Shown piece by piece: positions 10,143-22,063 of a stretch of 64,000 nucleotides of DNA. The notes beneath the pieces were generated by a model. The model saw only the letters and a list, made by a program, of their open reading frames with translations, was not told the DNA's origin and made no database searches. Numbering within the stretch: the stretch's first letter is position 1; every line of letters starts with the position of its first letter. Both the position numbers and the translations under genes were made by a program. Source of the stretch: Clostridia bacterium UC5.1-1C12 (lineage in GTDB: Bacteria; Bacillota_I; Bacilli_A; Erysipelotrichales; Erysipelotrichaceae); NCBI GenBank assembly GCA_001305055.1, contig BBZX01000006.1:1-64000 (forward strand), written 5' to 3'.

Positions 10143-12002
10143 TTAACCGTTGTAAGAAGGGCTCATGTAAACGCCGTAAGAATTGATCCAGCAGCCATCG
10201 ACTGATTGGTTAGAAACCATCTTACCAGCATTGTCTAAGTAGTACCAACGACCGCCGTCAGTAGCCAACCAAGTATTTCTCAGCATCTTACCGTCTTTGA
10301 TCATATACCAATCAGAACCAGAAGCAACCCATTTGTAAGCAGCTGGAGTACCGTCTTCATTGTTGTAACCCCAATCACCGTTACCCATTGAATACCAACC
10401 AGCAACATTCGTTACACCTAAGTTATCGAATGCTTCACGTAAATTTGTGATCTTAGTATCAGCTTGGCGAGCAGTTCTCTTTTGTGCAGAAGTTAAGTTG
10501 TCAGCATAATCACCATCAACTAATTCATAGATTGCATCTTCAGCAGCTTCTAAAGCAGATTTATCTGATGCTTTGATATTAGCAGGTGTTAATTTAGCAA
10601 TATCAGTTGTAACAGCATCTAAAGCTTTAACTACCTTATCCATATGTTCTGCAACTAAATCATATCCGAATAATCCTTCTTCATTGTCAACTAGTGTGAA
10701 TAGATATTCTGGGAATGCATTTTTGAATGTATTTCTCTGTGAAGTTGTTGAAGTTGAAGTGTAATCAGACTTATCTACATAATAATTGCCAACTTTTCTA
10801 GTTTCCATTGTGTAGATAGAATCCATTACTTCTTCTTTAGCGGCTTTTAAGATTTCCCATTGTTCAGAATTCAAGATATTAGCTAACGCTTCAGCCTTTT
10901 CTTTAGCTGTTCCAGTAGTGATTGCTTTTACGAAATCTCTTACTGTTACTTTGTTATCTTTTTTAACATTTGAAATCTTTGTTTTAATATATTCGTTATA
11001 TTCATCAGATTTTAATACATCAGAATTAGCTCCGATATTATCAATCAGCTCTTGATAAGCATCTAAGATAGCGATTACTGCATCTTCATCTTCGAAACGA
11101 TCATAATCATCATGATCAGTAATCAGTTTCATACGATTTTTAAGTTGTGTTTTGTTATTTAATGCGATCGCGTCCAATTTATTATCTGAACTGCCAATGA
11201 TTTCTTTGATTGTTTTTGCGCCAGCATCTTTAGAAACTGTTTTTGTCAAATCTGTTTTCTTTTTCTTTCAAGTCATTTTGTAAAATAGCATCATATGCTA
11301 ATACAATTTGATAAGTCAGCATCTGCAGTTACACCAAGATAATCATTGATGTTTGATTTTAAAGTGTTATAAGTATCTGCTACAGCACCAGCTAAATCAT
11401 TTGTATAATCATCACCGCTGATACCTAAGTACTTACCATAATCATCTTTATAGTCTTTCAGAGTTTCCAATGCATCTTTTGCATCGCTGTAGTTATCCTT
11501 TGTAACTGTAGAAAAATCTTCATCTGCACCCTCTTCGCCATTTACATTTGCTACTAATTTAGCTAAATCACTGCCATCTTTAACATCTTTTGCAGCAACA
11601 GCACCAGCACCAGCATAAGCTTCGATACCTTCAACTACATTAGTCCATGTTGTGATATTAGCTTTTTCTGTATAACCAGCATCTCCACCTTTAGCAAATG
11701 CGTCTAATTCAGCTTTGTAATCAGCAATTACTTCTAAGATATTAACTTTCTTTCCAGCTTTATTCAAAGCCTTCATATCATTATCTAAAGTAACAGTAGT
11801 AAATTTAGCACCATCTAATTGGCTTAAAAATTTCTAAATATACTTTTGCACCACAATCAGCTAAACTTGCTTCATCTACACCTTTGCAGATACCTGTTGT
11901 GATATCATCAGCGAATACAGGAGCGGCATTGCTCAAAACCATAGCCAAAGACATGCCAACAGTAGCAGCAGTCTTAACGGCCTTACTTGAATATTTATTC
12001 AT
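10143..12002 (-). CDS. Surface protein S4, type B tail (three frameshifts)
   Basis: About 620 residues when repaired. It has the shared signal peptide (NAAPVFA), then a Cys pair (GICKGVDEASLADC), an acidic helical body with ETRKVGNYYVDKS, and a type B wall-binding tail ending in MSPSYNG. Three single-base insertions are inferred, at 11826-11830, about 11305 and about 11254-11265. Repairing each restores family-like sequence (LEILSQLDGAKF, DLSNVLAYDAILQ and KETDLTKT). The C-terminal half is very close to S10. It is convergent with S3, and its 5' end faces the polysaccharide operon. Confidence 0.82.
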
Positions 12003-12082
12003 ATAAATAAATCTCCTCTCTCTTTCTCTTTCCCTATTGGAATTAACTTATTTTAGGACACTCTTATGTCTATTGTTTGTGC
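12003..12082 (-). repeat. 80-bp conserved 5' block of S4
   Basis: Same 80-bp block, preceded on the minus strand by GAAAGCAT, a junction shared with S5, S6 and S7. The dyad spacer variant is AAGAGTG. Only a degenerate upstream element (ATATGCCAT near 12182-12190) is seen, at a different distance. Confidence 0.9.
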
Positions 12083-12200
12083 ATGCTTTCAATAAAGAGA
12101 AAGAACCCTCCTATTTATCATTCTAATGATAAACATACCGAAAGAATAAAGGCACATGCACTTAAAAGAAAATACATACCAATGGCATATTTTTACTGAA

Positions 12201-12235
12201 AAGAAAAAAAGACACGAGCAGAAATTGCACGTGTC
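12201..12235 (-). terminator. Terminator of the polysaccharide operon
   Basis: On the minus strand GACACG...CGTGTC (12211-12216 with 12230-12235) is followed by seven T. It lies just after the last operon gene. Confidence 0.85.
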
Positions 12236-12241
12236 CATTAT

Positions 12242-13320
12242 TCAAGCATTAATTAATGTCATCCACTGATTCAAGATATAATCAAGACCAAATTCTCTAA
12301 CTGATAAATTGCAATTATCACTGAATTTAACTCTTAGCTTTTCATCTTTAATCAGTTGTGATATTTTGTTAGCATAACCACATTCATCATAACAAGGTAT
12401 CAAAAATCCATTTTCGCAATCTCTGATAATTTCTGATGGACCACAATCGCAATCAAAACTTATCATAGGGAGATGATGAGCATATGCTTCAAGTAATACA
12501 AGGGGCATTCCTTCATATCGTGAAGTTAACGCGAAAATAGAATAATTAGAATAGACTTCATCGATTGCTTTACATTTTCCCTTTAAATTGATGAAACTAT
12601 TTAACCTTTCCTTAATGATTCTTTCTTTAAGTTTTTCTATTTCAAGACCATCTCCATATATGTCCCATGACCAATCTTCACATTTACTTGCGATTAATTT
12701 AGCAATATTAATCAGTTTATCATATCCTTTTTGGTATTCAATACGTCCTATTGTCAGTATTTTCTTTTGCTGTATATCAGAATAAACATCATTTGCAATT
12801 AATAAAGGATTATATATCTGTGTTATCTTACTTTTACAATCATACTTTCGGATATAATTTGACTGATCACGTTTTGTTAAAACCACTAAGTTGTCAACAT
12901 ATTTCAAATAATATCTACGACCCAGATCTGACAATGGTGAAAAAGGATGTGTGCAATTAAAATGCTCCCATAATATTAATTTGAATTTGTCTTGATTGTT
13001 TTTTTTATTTTGGCTAAGTATGTTCTTAAATCACCACTAACTACAACCTGATAATGATTCGATAATATTTCTTTTTCAAGAGTATCAATTATATATTTGG
13101 CATGCATTCTAACATTAATCGATTTATTAAATAAATATTTAATTCTAATATTTGATTTTTCTGATAGTTTAAAAAATTCATTTCCTATATTACCAAATAA
13201 AGAAAGTAATGTAATATCATATTCTTGATGTTTAGCTAATTCATTAACTAATATAGAATTTACCTTTTCCATTCCCCCTGAATGATTAAAGTTGAATACT
13301 ATAAAACATAATTTTTTCAT
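12242..13320 (-). CDS. Glycosyltransferase family 4 (one frameshift)
   Basis: About 360 residues when repaired. The N-terminus (MKKLCFIVFNFNHSGGMEKV) is the typical nucleotide-sugar transferase start with the GGxE-type motif. The C-terminal half has RIEYQKGYDKLI and FALTSRYEGMPLVLLEA, the GT-B donor-binding region. The frame breaks at the T8 run 12999-13006 (A8 on the coding strand); after it DKFKLILWEHFN continues the family sequence. It is the last gene of the polysaccharide operon, presumably adding a sugar to the lipid-linked repeat unit on the cytoplasmic face. Donor and acceptor cannot be told. Confidence 0.85.
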
Positions 13321-13322
13321 TG

Positions 13323-14846
13323 TTAAGCTCCTTTATATCTGCCAATTTGCGCTTTTATAATCTTGACAAGAACTAACATTTGAGCATTTTTTCTATAAAA
13401 TACTAATTCTAAAAGTAAAAATGAAGTAATAACCATACACATATTCAACATGAACGATACTATACCATTTTGTAATGCTAAAATCTGATTTAATAGGCAG
13501 ATTGCGACAATCTGTAAGAATGAAATAATAATGTATTTTGCCTCTTTGAAAATGTAATCAGATAATTTTAAATTTAAACCCGATTTCACAACCATATACA
13601 CAATAAGAAAATATGAAATTAAGTTACTAACTGCTGTTCCGACAAAAACACCAAGCAATCCATAATTGGCAGTTAAACCTACTGAAACAACTAAATTAAT
13701 CACTACCTGCAATAAACGAATCGGCAATTCTTGTTTAAACAAGCCTTTTGTCACAATAATATTTGATAGCGGTGCTGTTACTAATCCATAATAATTATTA
13801 AAAATGACTACTAATACAACAGTAAAATTCATCACATAGTTTTCACCAATCCACATATGAATAAAGGCTGAATCAAGCAGATGGTCGCCACCGCATAAAA
13901 TGTGCTGACCTGAACAGAAATAAAATTATAAAGGTTAAAAATCTGATGTATCTTTGTACTATCATTTTCAGCAAATAAATCACCCAGTGAAGCAACAACA
14001 CCATTCAGTAAACTCCAGAGCAACGCCGAAGCCGATGACAAAATTAAAAAATAATTACTATAAACACCCAGTGCCGCAGTGCCTACAAATTTAGAAATGA
14101 TTATGCTGTCAGTTCCATTAATACCAACATTAGCAATTTTTGATAAACTTAGAAATTTTATGTCATTAAAAATAGTCTGCCGCTCGGTCTCTTTTAATTT
14201 CGACGGATATGTATAAAACTCAGAATATTCTTTATGCGCTTTTTTCATTAATCTAAAATTAAAGAATAATGTGATTATAATCTCAATTCCTAAGTACCAA
14301 AGATAACTAGGATGGATTAAAAGAATGAACACTTGCAGCGTCTTGGTAAAAATTTTAGCCAAAAAGTCAAACATTAAGACTTTATAATTTTGTTGGTGTG
14401 CATAGTAAACAGTTCGAACATCGGTGAAAAAATAGCTGGAAAATGTAAGAAAAGCATAAAATACAAATACTTTTTGCATATAAGGTATACTGTTAACACT
14501 GCCTTTGACAAACAACCCGATAAAAGGTGTAATACAAAATGCAAGTATAAATAAAAAGAACTCCAAGCTGGCAAAAAATTTTCTTAAAATATTGAAGAAT
14601 AGCTGCCACTTTTTGGCTTTCATTATTTCTTATTGGTGCATATAGCGAGAAGTTTAAAGCAGTACCCAATCCCAAATCTACAATTGATAAAATACTTAAG
14701 ATGTTTGTAAATAAAGCATCAAACCCTAAATATTCAGAACCTAATATTCTTATGAATACCGTTCTTGTAATGAATGCAAATATTAAGATAATGAATTGTG
14801 AAACAACTGCGAAGCCAGAATTCAGTAATGAATTAATTGTTCTCAT
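13323..14846 (-). CDS. Polysaccharide flippase, Wzx/MATE-like (two frameshifts)
   Basis: About 508 residues when repaired, the usual size for Wzx. It begins MRTINSLLNSGFAVVSQF, with RTVFIRILGSEYLGFDALFTNILSILSIVDLGLG typical of the oligosaccharide translocase family, and has about 12-14 hydrophobic segments. Breaks lie near 14540 (a short T run) and near 13850 (before MWIGENYVM). ATG overlaps the stop of the upstream gene (ATGA). It should move the lipid-linked repeat unit across the membrane to the polymerase encoded by the first gene of the operon. Confidence 0.85.
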
Positions 14847-16704
14847 AATGTTACCTTATCATCAATACAAATTAATTTGAACAATAATTTTTTCAATTCA
14901 TCATTGTCATCATTCAAATGCTTTTGTAAAATATCTAATTTAGTATTAATTTCATCTGTACTTATATTGATCGGTTTGTTAACAAAAATTAAGTTATTTT
15001 TTGTTTTACTTACTTCTTCACTATCAGAATGTAACTCTTCAAACATCTTTTCGCCTGCTCTAAGTCCAATTTCAACTATATCAATATCTTTATATGGTTC
15101 ATAACCAGCAAGTCTAATCATACGCTCAGCAAGCTCAAGAATGCGTTCTGGCTGTCCCATATCCAAAATGAAGGTTTCTCCCTTGTTTGCATAATAACCA
15201 GCCTGTAACACCAGCTGTGCTGCCTCAGGGATAGTCATAAAGTATCGGCAAATGTTCTTATCTGTTATTGTTACCGGTCCACCGTGTTTGATCTGCTCTT
15301 TAAAGATAGGAATCACAGATCCACTAGAACCTAAAACATTTCCAAAACGCACAGCAGCCAATTTTGTAATCCCATTATTCCTGTTAGCTTCAAGCATTAA
15401 CTCTGTCATACGTTTTGTTGCACCCATAACATTAGTTGGATTGACTGCTTTATCAGTGGATATTAGAATAAAACGTTCTACTTCATATTTAATACAAGCT
15501 GTAAGTACATTATTAGTACCGAATACATTATTCTTAATTGCTTCCTTAGGACTATTTTCCATTAAGGGTACATGCTTGTGAGCTGCTGCATGAAATACAG
15601 TTGATGGCCGATAGATGCGAATTATTTCACTAACGGCTTTTAGATCTCTAATCGATGCTATTAATGATAGAATTACAATTTCTGAAGATAATTCATTTGA
15701 AATCTTTAAATGATTGAACTCTTGTTCTAACATATATAAACCATTTTCATTTATATCCACAAGCAATAGCATCTTTGGCTGATATTTTACGATCTGCCGG
15801 CATAATTCTGATCCGATAGAACCTCCAGCTCCAGTAACCATGATTATCTGTCCTGTAATATAAGAAGTAATCTCATCCTGTTCCAACTGAATTTCACCAC
15901 GGCCTAATAGATTTTCAATGGATATATCCTGTATTGGAAGATGTCTGTTAGCTAGTTCACTTTCCTTTAATGTTGTTGTACTCATATTAACCATCTTAAT
16001 CTTAATATTTAAAGGTTCTATGATTTCAAATACACGCATTTTCAATTCTTTGGAAGCATTTGGCATAGCAAAGTAGAACAGCTGTATCTGATATTGTTTT
16101 ACTATTTCTGCTATATCATTGATTGTACCTAGAACTTTTTACCTGAAATAATCACACCATTTTTATAATCATCAACAAAACCCACAATGTCAATTTTATC
16201 GTTTTCGTACTGTTCAAGCTCTTTCAGCAAAATATAACCAGCATCTCCCGCACCAATTATTAAGACTCTAGTTTTCTTATCATTCTCAAGTGCTGATCTT
16301 TTGAATAATTTATAACCAGCTCTTAAACTGAACATTGCCAGAATGGTGAGCATTCCTGAAACTAAAATTATATTGATCAGCATTGTCTTAAAAATTGAAT
16401 AAAAATGTATAAAGCAACAAGATGCCAGTAGCACTTCCTACTGCAAAAACAATACTTTTGGTTTCCTCAATACCCATGTATTTCCATAAACTTTATATAT
16501 TTTAAATTTACAAAAACAAATTAGATATACGATTAATACTCCTATCCCTTTATATAAATTCATCTGAAAACCATAAACCAATAACTGATGAATACTGAAA
16601 TCAAATCTTCCCCAAGTGGTAATCAAAAAGGATAATGTTACAATTGAAAGATCAATACTCAAAATTATTAGTTCTCTATATTTTGCTGATTTATTTAAAT
16701 TCAT
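14843..16704 (-). CDS. CapD/FlaA1-like nucleotide-sugar dehydratase (three frameshifts)
   Basis: About 620 residues when repaired. The N-terminal membrane segments lead into a CoA-binding-like Rossmann region (RVLIIGAGDAGYILLKEL). The C-terminal SDR domain has TGAGGSIGSELCRQI, FHAAAHKHVPLMENSP, STDKAVNPTNVMGATKR and NVLGSSGSVIPIF. Members such as CapD, PglF and WbpM act on UDP-GlcNAc as 4,6-dehydratases at the start of rare amino-sugar synthesis. Breaks lie near 16470, near 16400 and at the A5 run near 16132 (GKK-VLGTIND). The catalytic domain from 16066 down is uninterrupted. Confidence 0.87.
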
Positions 16705-16732
16705 CTTTATTCTCCAATCGAATCACTCGGAC

Positions 16733-17747
16733 TCAAATATAAATAATAAAAAGCAAATTAAATATGAAAAAATAAGCTCTAACAGGTAGCCATAAACGAA
16801 TTAATTCAGTGAAGAATTTCCTTAATTTAATTTTAAATAATATCGGATTGTCATTTATGCGCATCCGTTTCCATTGTATCGGATATGGATAGACACCTAA
16901 TTTTTTTAAAATATGGAAATATATTCGCTGCTGCTTACAAAATGGTTTTAATTTACCTAAATTGATTAACATAACGGCATATAAATTATATTCATAATAA
17001 TTAATTAATTCCAGCTGCTCGTGACTAGCATTTTGAGTGAAGATTCCTTTATTATCTAAATAATGTCTGATACGCCATAAAGTATTCTCAAGCTTGATTT
17101 GATTTATACTATTACTGTGTATATGTGTGATTGATTTCCTTCTTTGTCGATAGAAATATATTGTTTTTTGATACTCTCTTATCGGCCATTCTTTTAAAAC
17201 AAGTGAAAATATGAACTCATCATCCTCACCATATAGCAAATGTTCATTAAAAGTTTTATTTTATAAAATTTCTCCTAAATATTTTTTGCCATACAGATGA
17301 AACATATGTATTTGCTGTTTTAACATATCCATTCTGATTTGAGCAGGGCAGCATGTCATGATTATAAGAAAATTGTTCAGAAACAGTTATATACTGAAAA
17401 CTTAATATCTTTAAATCATCTTTACATAGTGTTTCATATAATTCTTTTATACAATTTGGAGCAATCATATCATCACCGTCAATGAACCATATAAATTCAC
17501 CACTTGCTGCAGCAATACCTTGATTTCTTGCAGAACTTACACCTTTATTTTGTTGGCTGATTAATATTATATTCGAATATTGGACTTGATATTTCTTTAT
17601 GATGTTTGTTGAATTATCTAACGATCCGTCATCAATACAGATCACCTCATATTCATTGACTGGAAGATCTTGTTCACATACTGAATTTAAGCAATCTTCT
17701 AAATAATTATCAATATTGTATACTGTTATTATTAAAGAAAATTTCAT
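16733..17747 (-). CDS. Glycosyltransferase family 2 (one frameshift)
   Basis: About 338 residues when repaired. MKFSLIITVYNIDNYLEDCLNSV and EVICIDDGSLDNS are the GT-A nucleotide-binding start, with IDGDDMI as the DxD metal site. One base is missing in the T4 run at 17259-17262 (A run on the coding strand), after which NKTFNEHLLYGEDDEFIF continues with the family's ED motif. It belongs to the polysaccharide operon. Confidence 0.87.
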
Positions 17748-17764
17748 CCAGCCACCTCCAATCG

Positions 17765-18858
17765 CTATTTTAAGCCATATATATTTTTCATTTCAGATAT
17801 TATATTATGAATATCTAATTCCATGATTTTATCAGTTCTTGGCTTGATTTTAATATTTTGGATTTGATTCAATAATTGCGTTAATTCTTCAGGCTTATTT
17901 TCATCAAAGTAATAGATATTAGAACCATATACGTTTAAGTCAATATTTCCTCTTATTTCAGATAGAAAGCATATTTTATTACATGCTATAGCTTGCATAG
18001 CCGCCACTGATAGACCTTCTCGATGAGAAGGGAAAACAAATACATCAGCAATTTTTAATAATTCAATAATATCAGTACGATAACCAAGCATAAAAACTTG
18101 ATTTTGAAGTTTTAAGTCATGAATTAATCGCTGCAATTTAGTTTCATACTTACCTTTACCACATATCAATAGTTTTAGGTTTGGATTGTTACTCCTGTGC
18201 ATTGCTTTAAGAATTATTTCCTGGTTTTTGTTTTTATTTTAATTCACCTACTGTTATCAATACAACATCATTTAAAGAAAGCCTTAATGCAGCACGCACT
18301 GACACAGGATTAACTACTATTTTATCAATAGCATTGATATCAATTCCTACACCATTAATTTTATAAACTTTGCCATTATTATGCAAATGAAACTGCTGTG
18401 CATTTGTGTAATCTTCTTCATTGATTGTTAGTAACACATCGGTATATTTTGCAAGATATTTTTCAATTGGATAATAAAGCAGCCAGTTGAGATTAGAAGA
18501 CTTATTATAAAAATGAAAACCATGAGCTGTATAAAAAATTTTAGCGATCTCCTTATTTTTTGAATGAGCCCATGCTGATCTGCCTAAAACTCCGCCAACC
18601 GGCGTATGACAATGTATGATGTCAAATTCAGTTTCATTTAATAGTTTTCTTAATTCATGAAAAGCTTTAATATTATTTATATTTAATGGTGAACGCTCAA
18701 AACATATATTATGTTGAATATTGCAATAGGGAATAATTTCTTTGCCATTAGTGGCTACATGTGTTTCATATCCATTGTCCTGAAAAATTTTTAAAAAAGG
18801 GTAAATGAAAATGTAAAATATGACTCTCTACATGGGCGATAAATAATACACGCTTCAT
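17765..18858 (-). CDS. Glycosyltransferase family 4, EpsD-like (two frameshifts)
   Basis: About 364 residues when repaired. ATG 18858 overlaps the upstream stop as ATGA. It begins MKRVLFIAHVESHILHFH and contains IHCHTPVGGVLGR, characteristic of EpsD-type N-terminal domains. It continues with VLITVGELNKNKN and VFVFPSHREGLSVAAMQAIA (GT-B donor site). Indels lie between 18784 and 18798 and at 18237-18240; repairing them joins a continuous family sequence. Confidence 0.85.
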
Positions 18859-19734
18859 TTCTTCATCTCCTTATACTGAATTATTTCACTATATATGCCA
18901 AGCTCAAAGCTTCTAGGCTGAAAGCCGAAATCACGAGTTGCTGCTTGATGATCATGAGAGCGGTCTTCTCCCATTCGTTGTACTTTTTCAATAATATCAA
19001 TTTTCCCAAGCGAGATAAACTTTAAACATCTTGCGCTGAATATAGCTAACCATAAAGGTACACGAATAAATAAGTTATGACTATTAAGCTGCGTTTTTAT
19101 TATTTTCAAGCATTTAATTTAATTCGATAGGCTTTTCACCTGAGAGAATATATTCTTTTCCTTCTGTATTGGAATTATTTAATACTTGGTAATAAGCAAG
19201 ACCTAAATCCGCGGCATGAACAGGCTGAATTGGGCAATGACCGCCAGCAATATTAGGATACAATTTGAGTTTATCAATCATTTTAATAAATTTACTCATA
19301 TTATGATCACATAGATCCCCATAAATCATTGTAGGCCTTAAAATAGTAATTTTTATTTGAGTTTGATAAAGGGAAAGTTCTTGATCAATTTTTATATATT
19401 CAGACGCAGCTTCTTTATATTTTGAATAACTTCCGGTTGTATGTACAACAATCAATCTTTTACATTTATTTATTATAGCTGCTTTTACAACATTAAGCGA
19501 ATATTGAATTCCTGCTATATGGATAATCGTGTCTATATTTGATAAAGCCTTTTTTAAAGAGTCATCTTGATTTAAATCGACTTTAATGATATGGAAATTA
19601 GATTGATTCGCAATAAAGGAAGTATCCGAGCTTTCTCTAACTAAAAAACATATTTCTTCTTTATATTTATGTTTTATAAGTTCTTGATAAAAATAACGGC
19701 CACTATGACCTGTTATACCAGTTATAGCTATCAT
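18855..19734 (-). CDS. NAD-dependent epimerase/dehydratase (one frameshift)
   Basis: About 293 residues. The start MIAITGITGHSGRYFY has the glycine-rich Rossmann motif. Later come IDTIIHIAGIQYS, HTTGSYSKYKEAA (S-Y-K catalytic area) and LRPTMIYGD. One extra base in the T run at 19118-19120 splits off the last 85 residues. Its start codon touches the stop of the sugar-phosphate transferase gene. It is probably an extended SDR acting on a nucleotide sugar or lipid-linked sugar; the substrate is unknown. Confidence 0.83.
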
Positions 19735-19735
19735 A

Positions 19736-20323
19736 TTACTGCTTCCCCTCTTTAACTCCACTATGCGTTAATACAATGAAAACGGTATTGAATATGATTT
19801 TAAGATCCTTTAAGAATGTTATATGTTCTGCATAGATACCATCATAATTAGCTTTTTGATCAATTGGCAGTTCATCACGTCCATTGATTTGTGCTAGACC
19901 TGTTAAGCCTGGCCGAACAGCGAAAGATCCATTGTTATTTCTCAGCAGAATTAAATCGGCTTGATTCACTAGACTGGGTCTTGGCCCTACTATACTCATA
20001 TCACCTTTTAAAATGTTTATTAGCTGCGGCAGTTCATCTAAGCTAGTACCACGCATGAACTTACCGGGTTTTGTGATAAAGGCTTCTGGTTTTTCAAATA
20101 AATGTGTTGGGCAATCTGTTGGAGCATTTAATGCCATTGTTCGAAACTTATACATCTGAAAGACCTGACCATTTCTGCCAATTCTAGCTTGCTTAAATAC
20201 AGCAGGGCCAACGGAATTAAATTTAATTATAATAAAAATGCATAAAAACAGAGGGCTTAAAATAATCAATGCTATTAAAGCAAATATAAAATCGAAGTAT
20301 CGTTTTAAATATTTTCTGTACAT
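19736..20323 (-). CDS. Initiating sugar-phosphate transferase (bacterial sugar transferase family)
   Basis: 195 residues and intact. One N-terminal hydrophobic segment (FDFIFALIALIILSPLFLCI) is followed by the family motifs MYKFRTM, SLDELPQLINILKGDMSIVGPRPS and RPGLTGLAQINGRD. Its length matches the PglC-like short form. It should transfer a sugar 1-phosphate to undecaprenyl phosphate, the first step of repeat-unit assembly. Confidence 0.92.
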   Translation of the reverse strand: MYRKYLKRYFDFIFALIALIILSPLFLCIFIIIKFNSVGPAVFKQARIGRNGQVFQMYKFRTMALNAPTDCPTHLFEKPEAFITKPGKFMRGTSLDELPQLINILKGDMSIVGPRPSLVNQADLILLRNNNGSFAVRPGLTGLAQINGRDELPIDQKANYDGIYAEHITFLKDLKIIFNTVFIVLTHSGVKEGKQ

Positions 20324-20367
20324 GATTACCCTCCTCTAAAAATAAATGGGAACTGCGTCCCCATGTT

Positions 20368-21721
20368 TTAAACGAATCTGCTGGATTTATTCCATGCCCA
20401 GCCTGACAATAAACCTAATATCATCCAAAAAAATGGTGCAACATCGATTACACTTATATTAAATATTGCCTGAAATAGATAACCTATAACAGCAATAAAT
20501 AAGCCGATATATAAATAATCGAATTTTAAATCTTTTTTCAAATACATTTTTTAAACTCATTAATACTTTTCTTAATAGTGTAAAAATAGAGCGTTAAATA
20601 GCATAGCAAATCCGGTATGCCTTGAGTGATAAGTATTTGAATATACTCATTATGAGCCTTGTTAAAAAATTCATCACGTACAGGAAATACAGCATGATAG
20701 GCTTCACCAAATGTATCAGGGCCGCTTCCGGATAGCCAGTATGTAGGTACTAAAGTCAATGACTCTTTCCAAACCAAGAACCTTCTTGCACCAGATTCTA
20801 CTGTAATTTCACCGCCTGTCAGTAAATTTTTTAAATCTTCAAACATCCCTATAATTTGTTCAATGTAATTGTTATCTGTAAGTAAAAGTAAAGAGGATAT
20901 ACCGAATATTCCAATAACCATAGCTATTAACAGAAGTTTAAATGAGCTTAATGTATCACTATAATTTGTATATTGTTTTCTTGTCAAAACCAAATATACA
21001 AAGAAAATAATAATCATTATACAGGTTCCAAACAATGCACTCATGGCATCAGTCAATATCATTGTTAGTAAAAATAAAAATTAAACATATTAAATAAATA
21101 ATTCTTTCTTTAATTGTTTTGGAAAAATAGAAGAAGGCACTGGCTAAGCCACATAGTAAAACTGTATATGTTCCCATAAAATTAGGATTACCAGCCACAC
21201 CACTTATAGCATGATAACTGGCGTAACGGTCAATGACTATATTTTCAAATAAATCAAATCGCTGACAGAGCCCATATAATGAATGAATCACACCAATAAA
21301 TAAGAACATTCTTATTAGATTCAAGCGCAGCTTATCATCATTTAAAATAGCTGAGCTTAAAAATATCGTATAATAAGACAGTAACATGAATAAGCCTTCA
21401 AAGCGGCCATTTGTACCCCAGATTGAGGTGGTCGGATTTATGGATCTTATCGTTGAGAGAATTGCTAGTACAGTCATTAGACAAATTAGTACAGGTATAA
21501 ATTTAGCATTGAATTTTAACCCGCCTAATACTATTCCCAATATCATCGTTATGAATAAGAGCAAGCTTATTACGTATATACTGTTTTGTATTGCATTATA
21601 GTAATTACCTGCTGCAAGTATCAGATAGTGTGAAGCAGGTATAAATAACATTAAACCAATTAATAAGAATAAAAATGAAATGCTGACAAATATTCGAAAT
21701 GTATCTTTGTAAATCGCTCAT
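20368..21721 (-). CDS. O-antigen polymerase/ligase, Wzy-like (three frameshifts)
   Basis: About 450 residues when repaired; first gene of the operon. ATG 21721 has GGAG 7 nt upstream. There are many membrane segments, GNPNFMGTY in the middle, and SGSGPDTFGEAYHAVFPVRDEFFNKAHNEYIQ, the large loop typical of the Wzy_C/O-antigen ligase family. Indels are inferred near 21700, near 21055 and near 20541. After the last, a further 57 residues with two membrane segments follow, ending SGWAWNKSSRFV. It probably polymerises or transfers the repeat units outside the membrane. Confidence 0.83.
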
Positions 21722-21745
21722 GATCAATCTCCATTTCTAATACTA

Positions 21746-21774
21746 ATTTTATCACATTATAATTATTGACTCAA
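21746..21774 (-). promoter_or_regulatory. Promoter of the polysaccharide operon
   Basis: On the minus strand TTGAGT (21769-21774) and TAAAAT (21746-21751) are separated by 17 bp, about 18 nt upstream of GGAG and the start at 21721. Confidence 0.7.
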
Positions 21775-21905
21775 TGTAATTCCCTAATCAGCAAATGATA
21801 CTTTTTAATTGTGTTGAAATATATGTTATTAATTTAGTCTTTTATTATCAAGAGAAAGGTTCTTTTTTTATAACTTTAATGCCTTTGTTAACAGAAATAT
21901 AATTG

Positions 21906-21917
21906 GGTATATGCCTA
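21906..21917 (+). promoter_or_regulatory. Upstream element GGTATATGCCTA of S5
   Basis: Ends 147 bp before the S5 start; identical to the S1 and S3 copies even though S5 has a type B body. AATAAG follows. Confidence 0.6.
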
Positions 21918-21983
21918 AATAAGAAAATTGAATACTTATATTATCCTTAATATAAAGCAAATTTATTGTTCTATGGAAAGCAT

Positions 21984-22063
21984 GCACAAACAATAGACAT
22001 AAAAGTGTCCTAAAATAAGTTAATTCCAATAGGGAAAGAGAAAGAGAGAGGAGATTTATTTAT
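21984..22063 (+). repeat. 80-bp conserved 5' block of S5
   Basis: Same block with upstream junction GAAAGCAT. The dyad spacer variant is AAAAGTG. Confidence 0.9.

Noticed and set aside
12182..12190. GGTATATGCC-like element for S4
   Set aside because: Only ATATGCCAT remains, at a different distance (about 180 bp) and close to the operon terminator; not counted with the eight supported copies.
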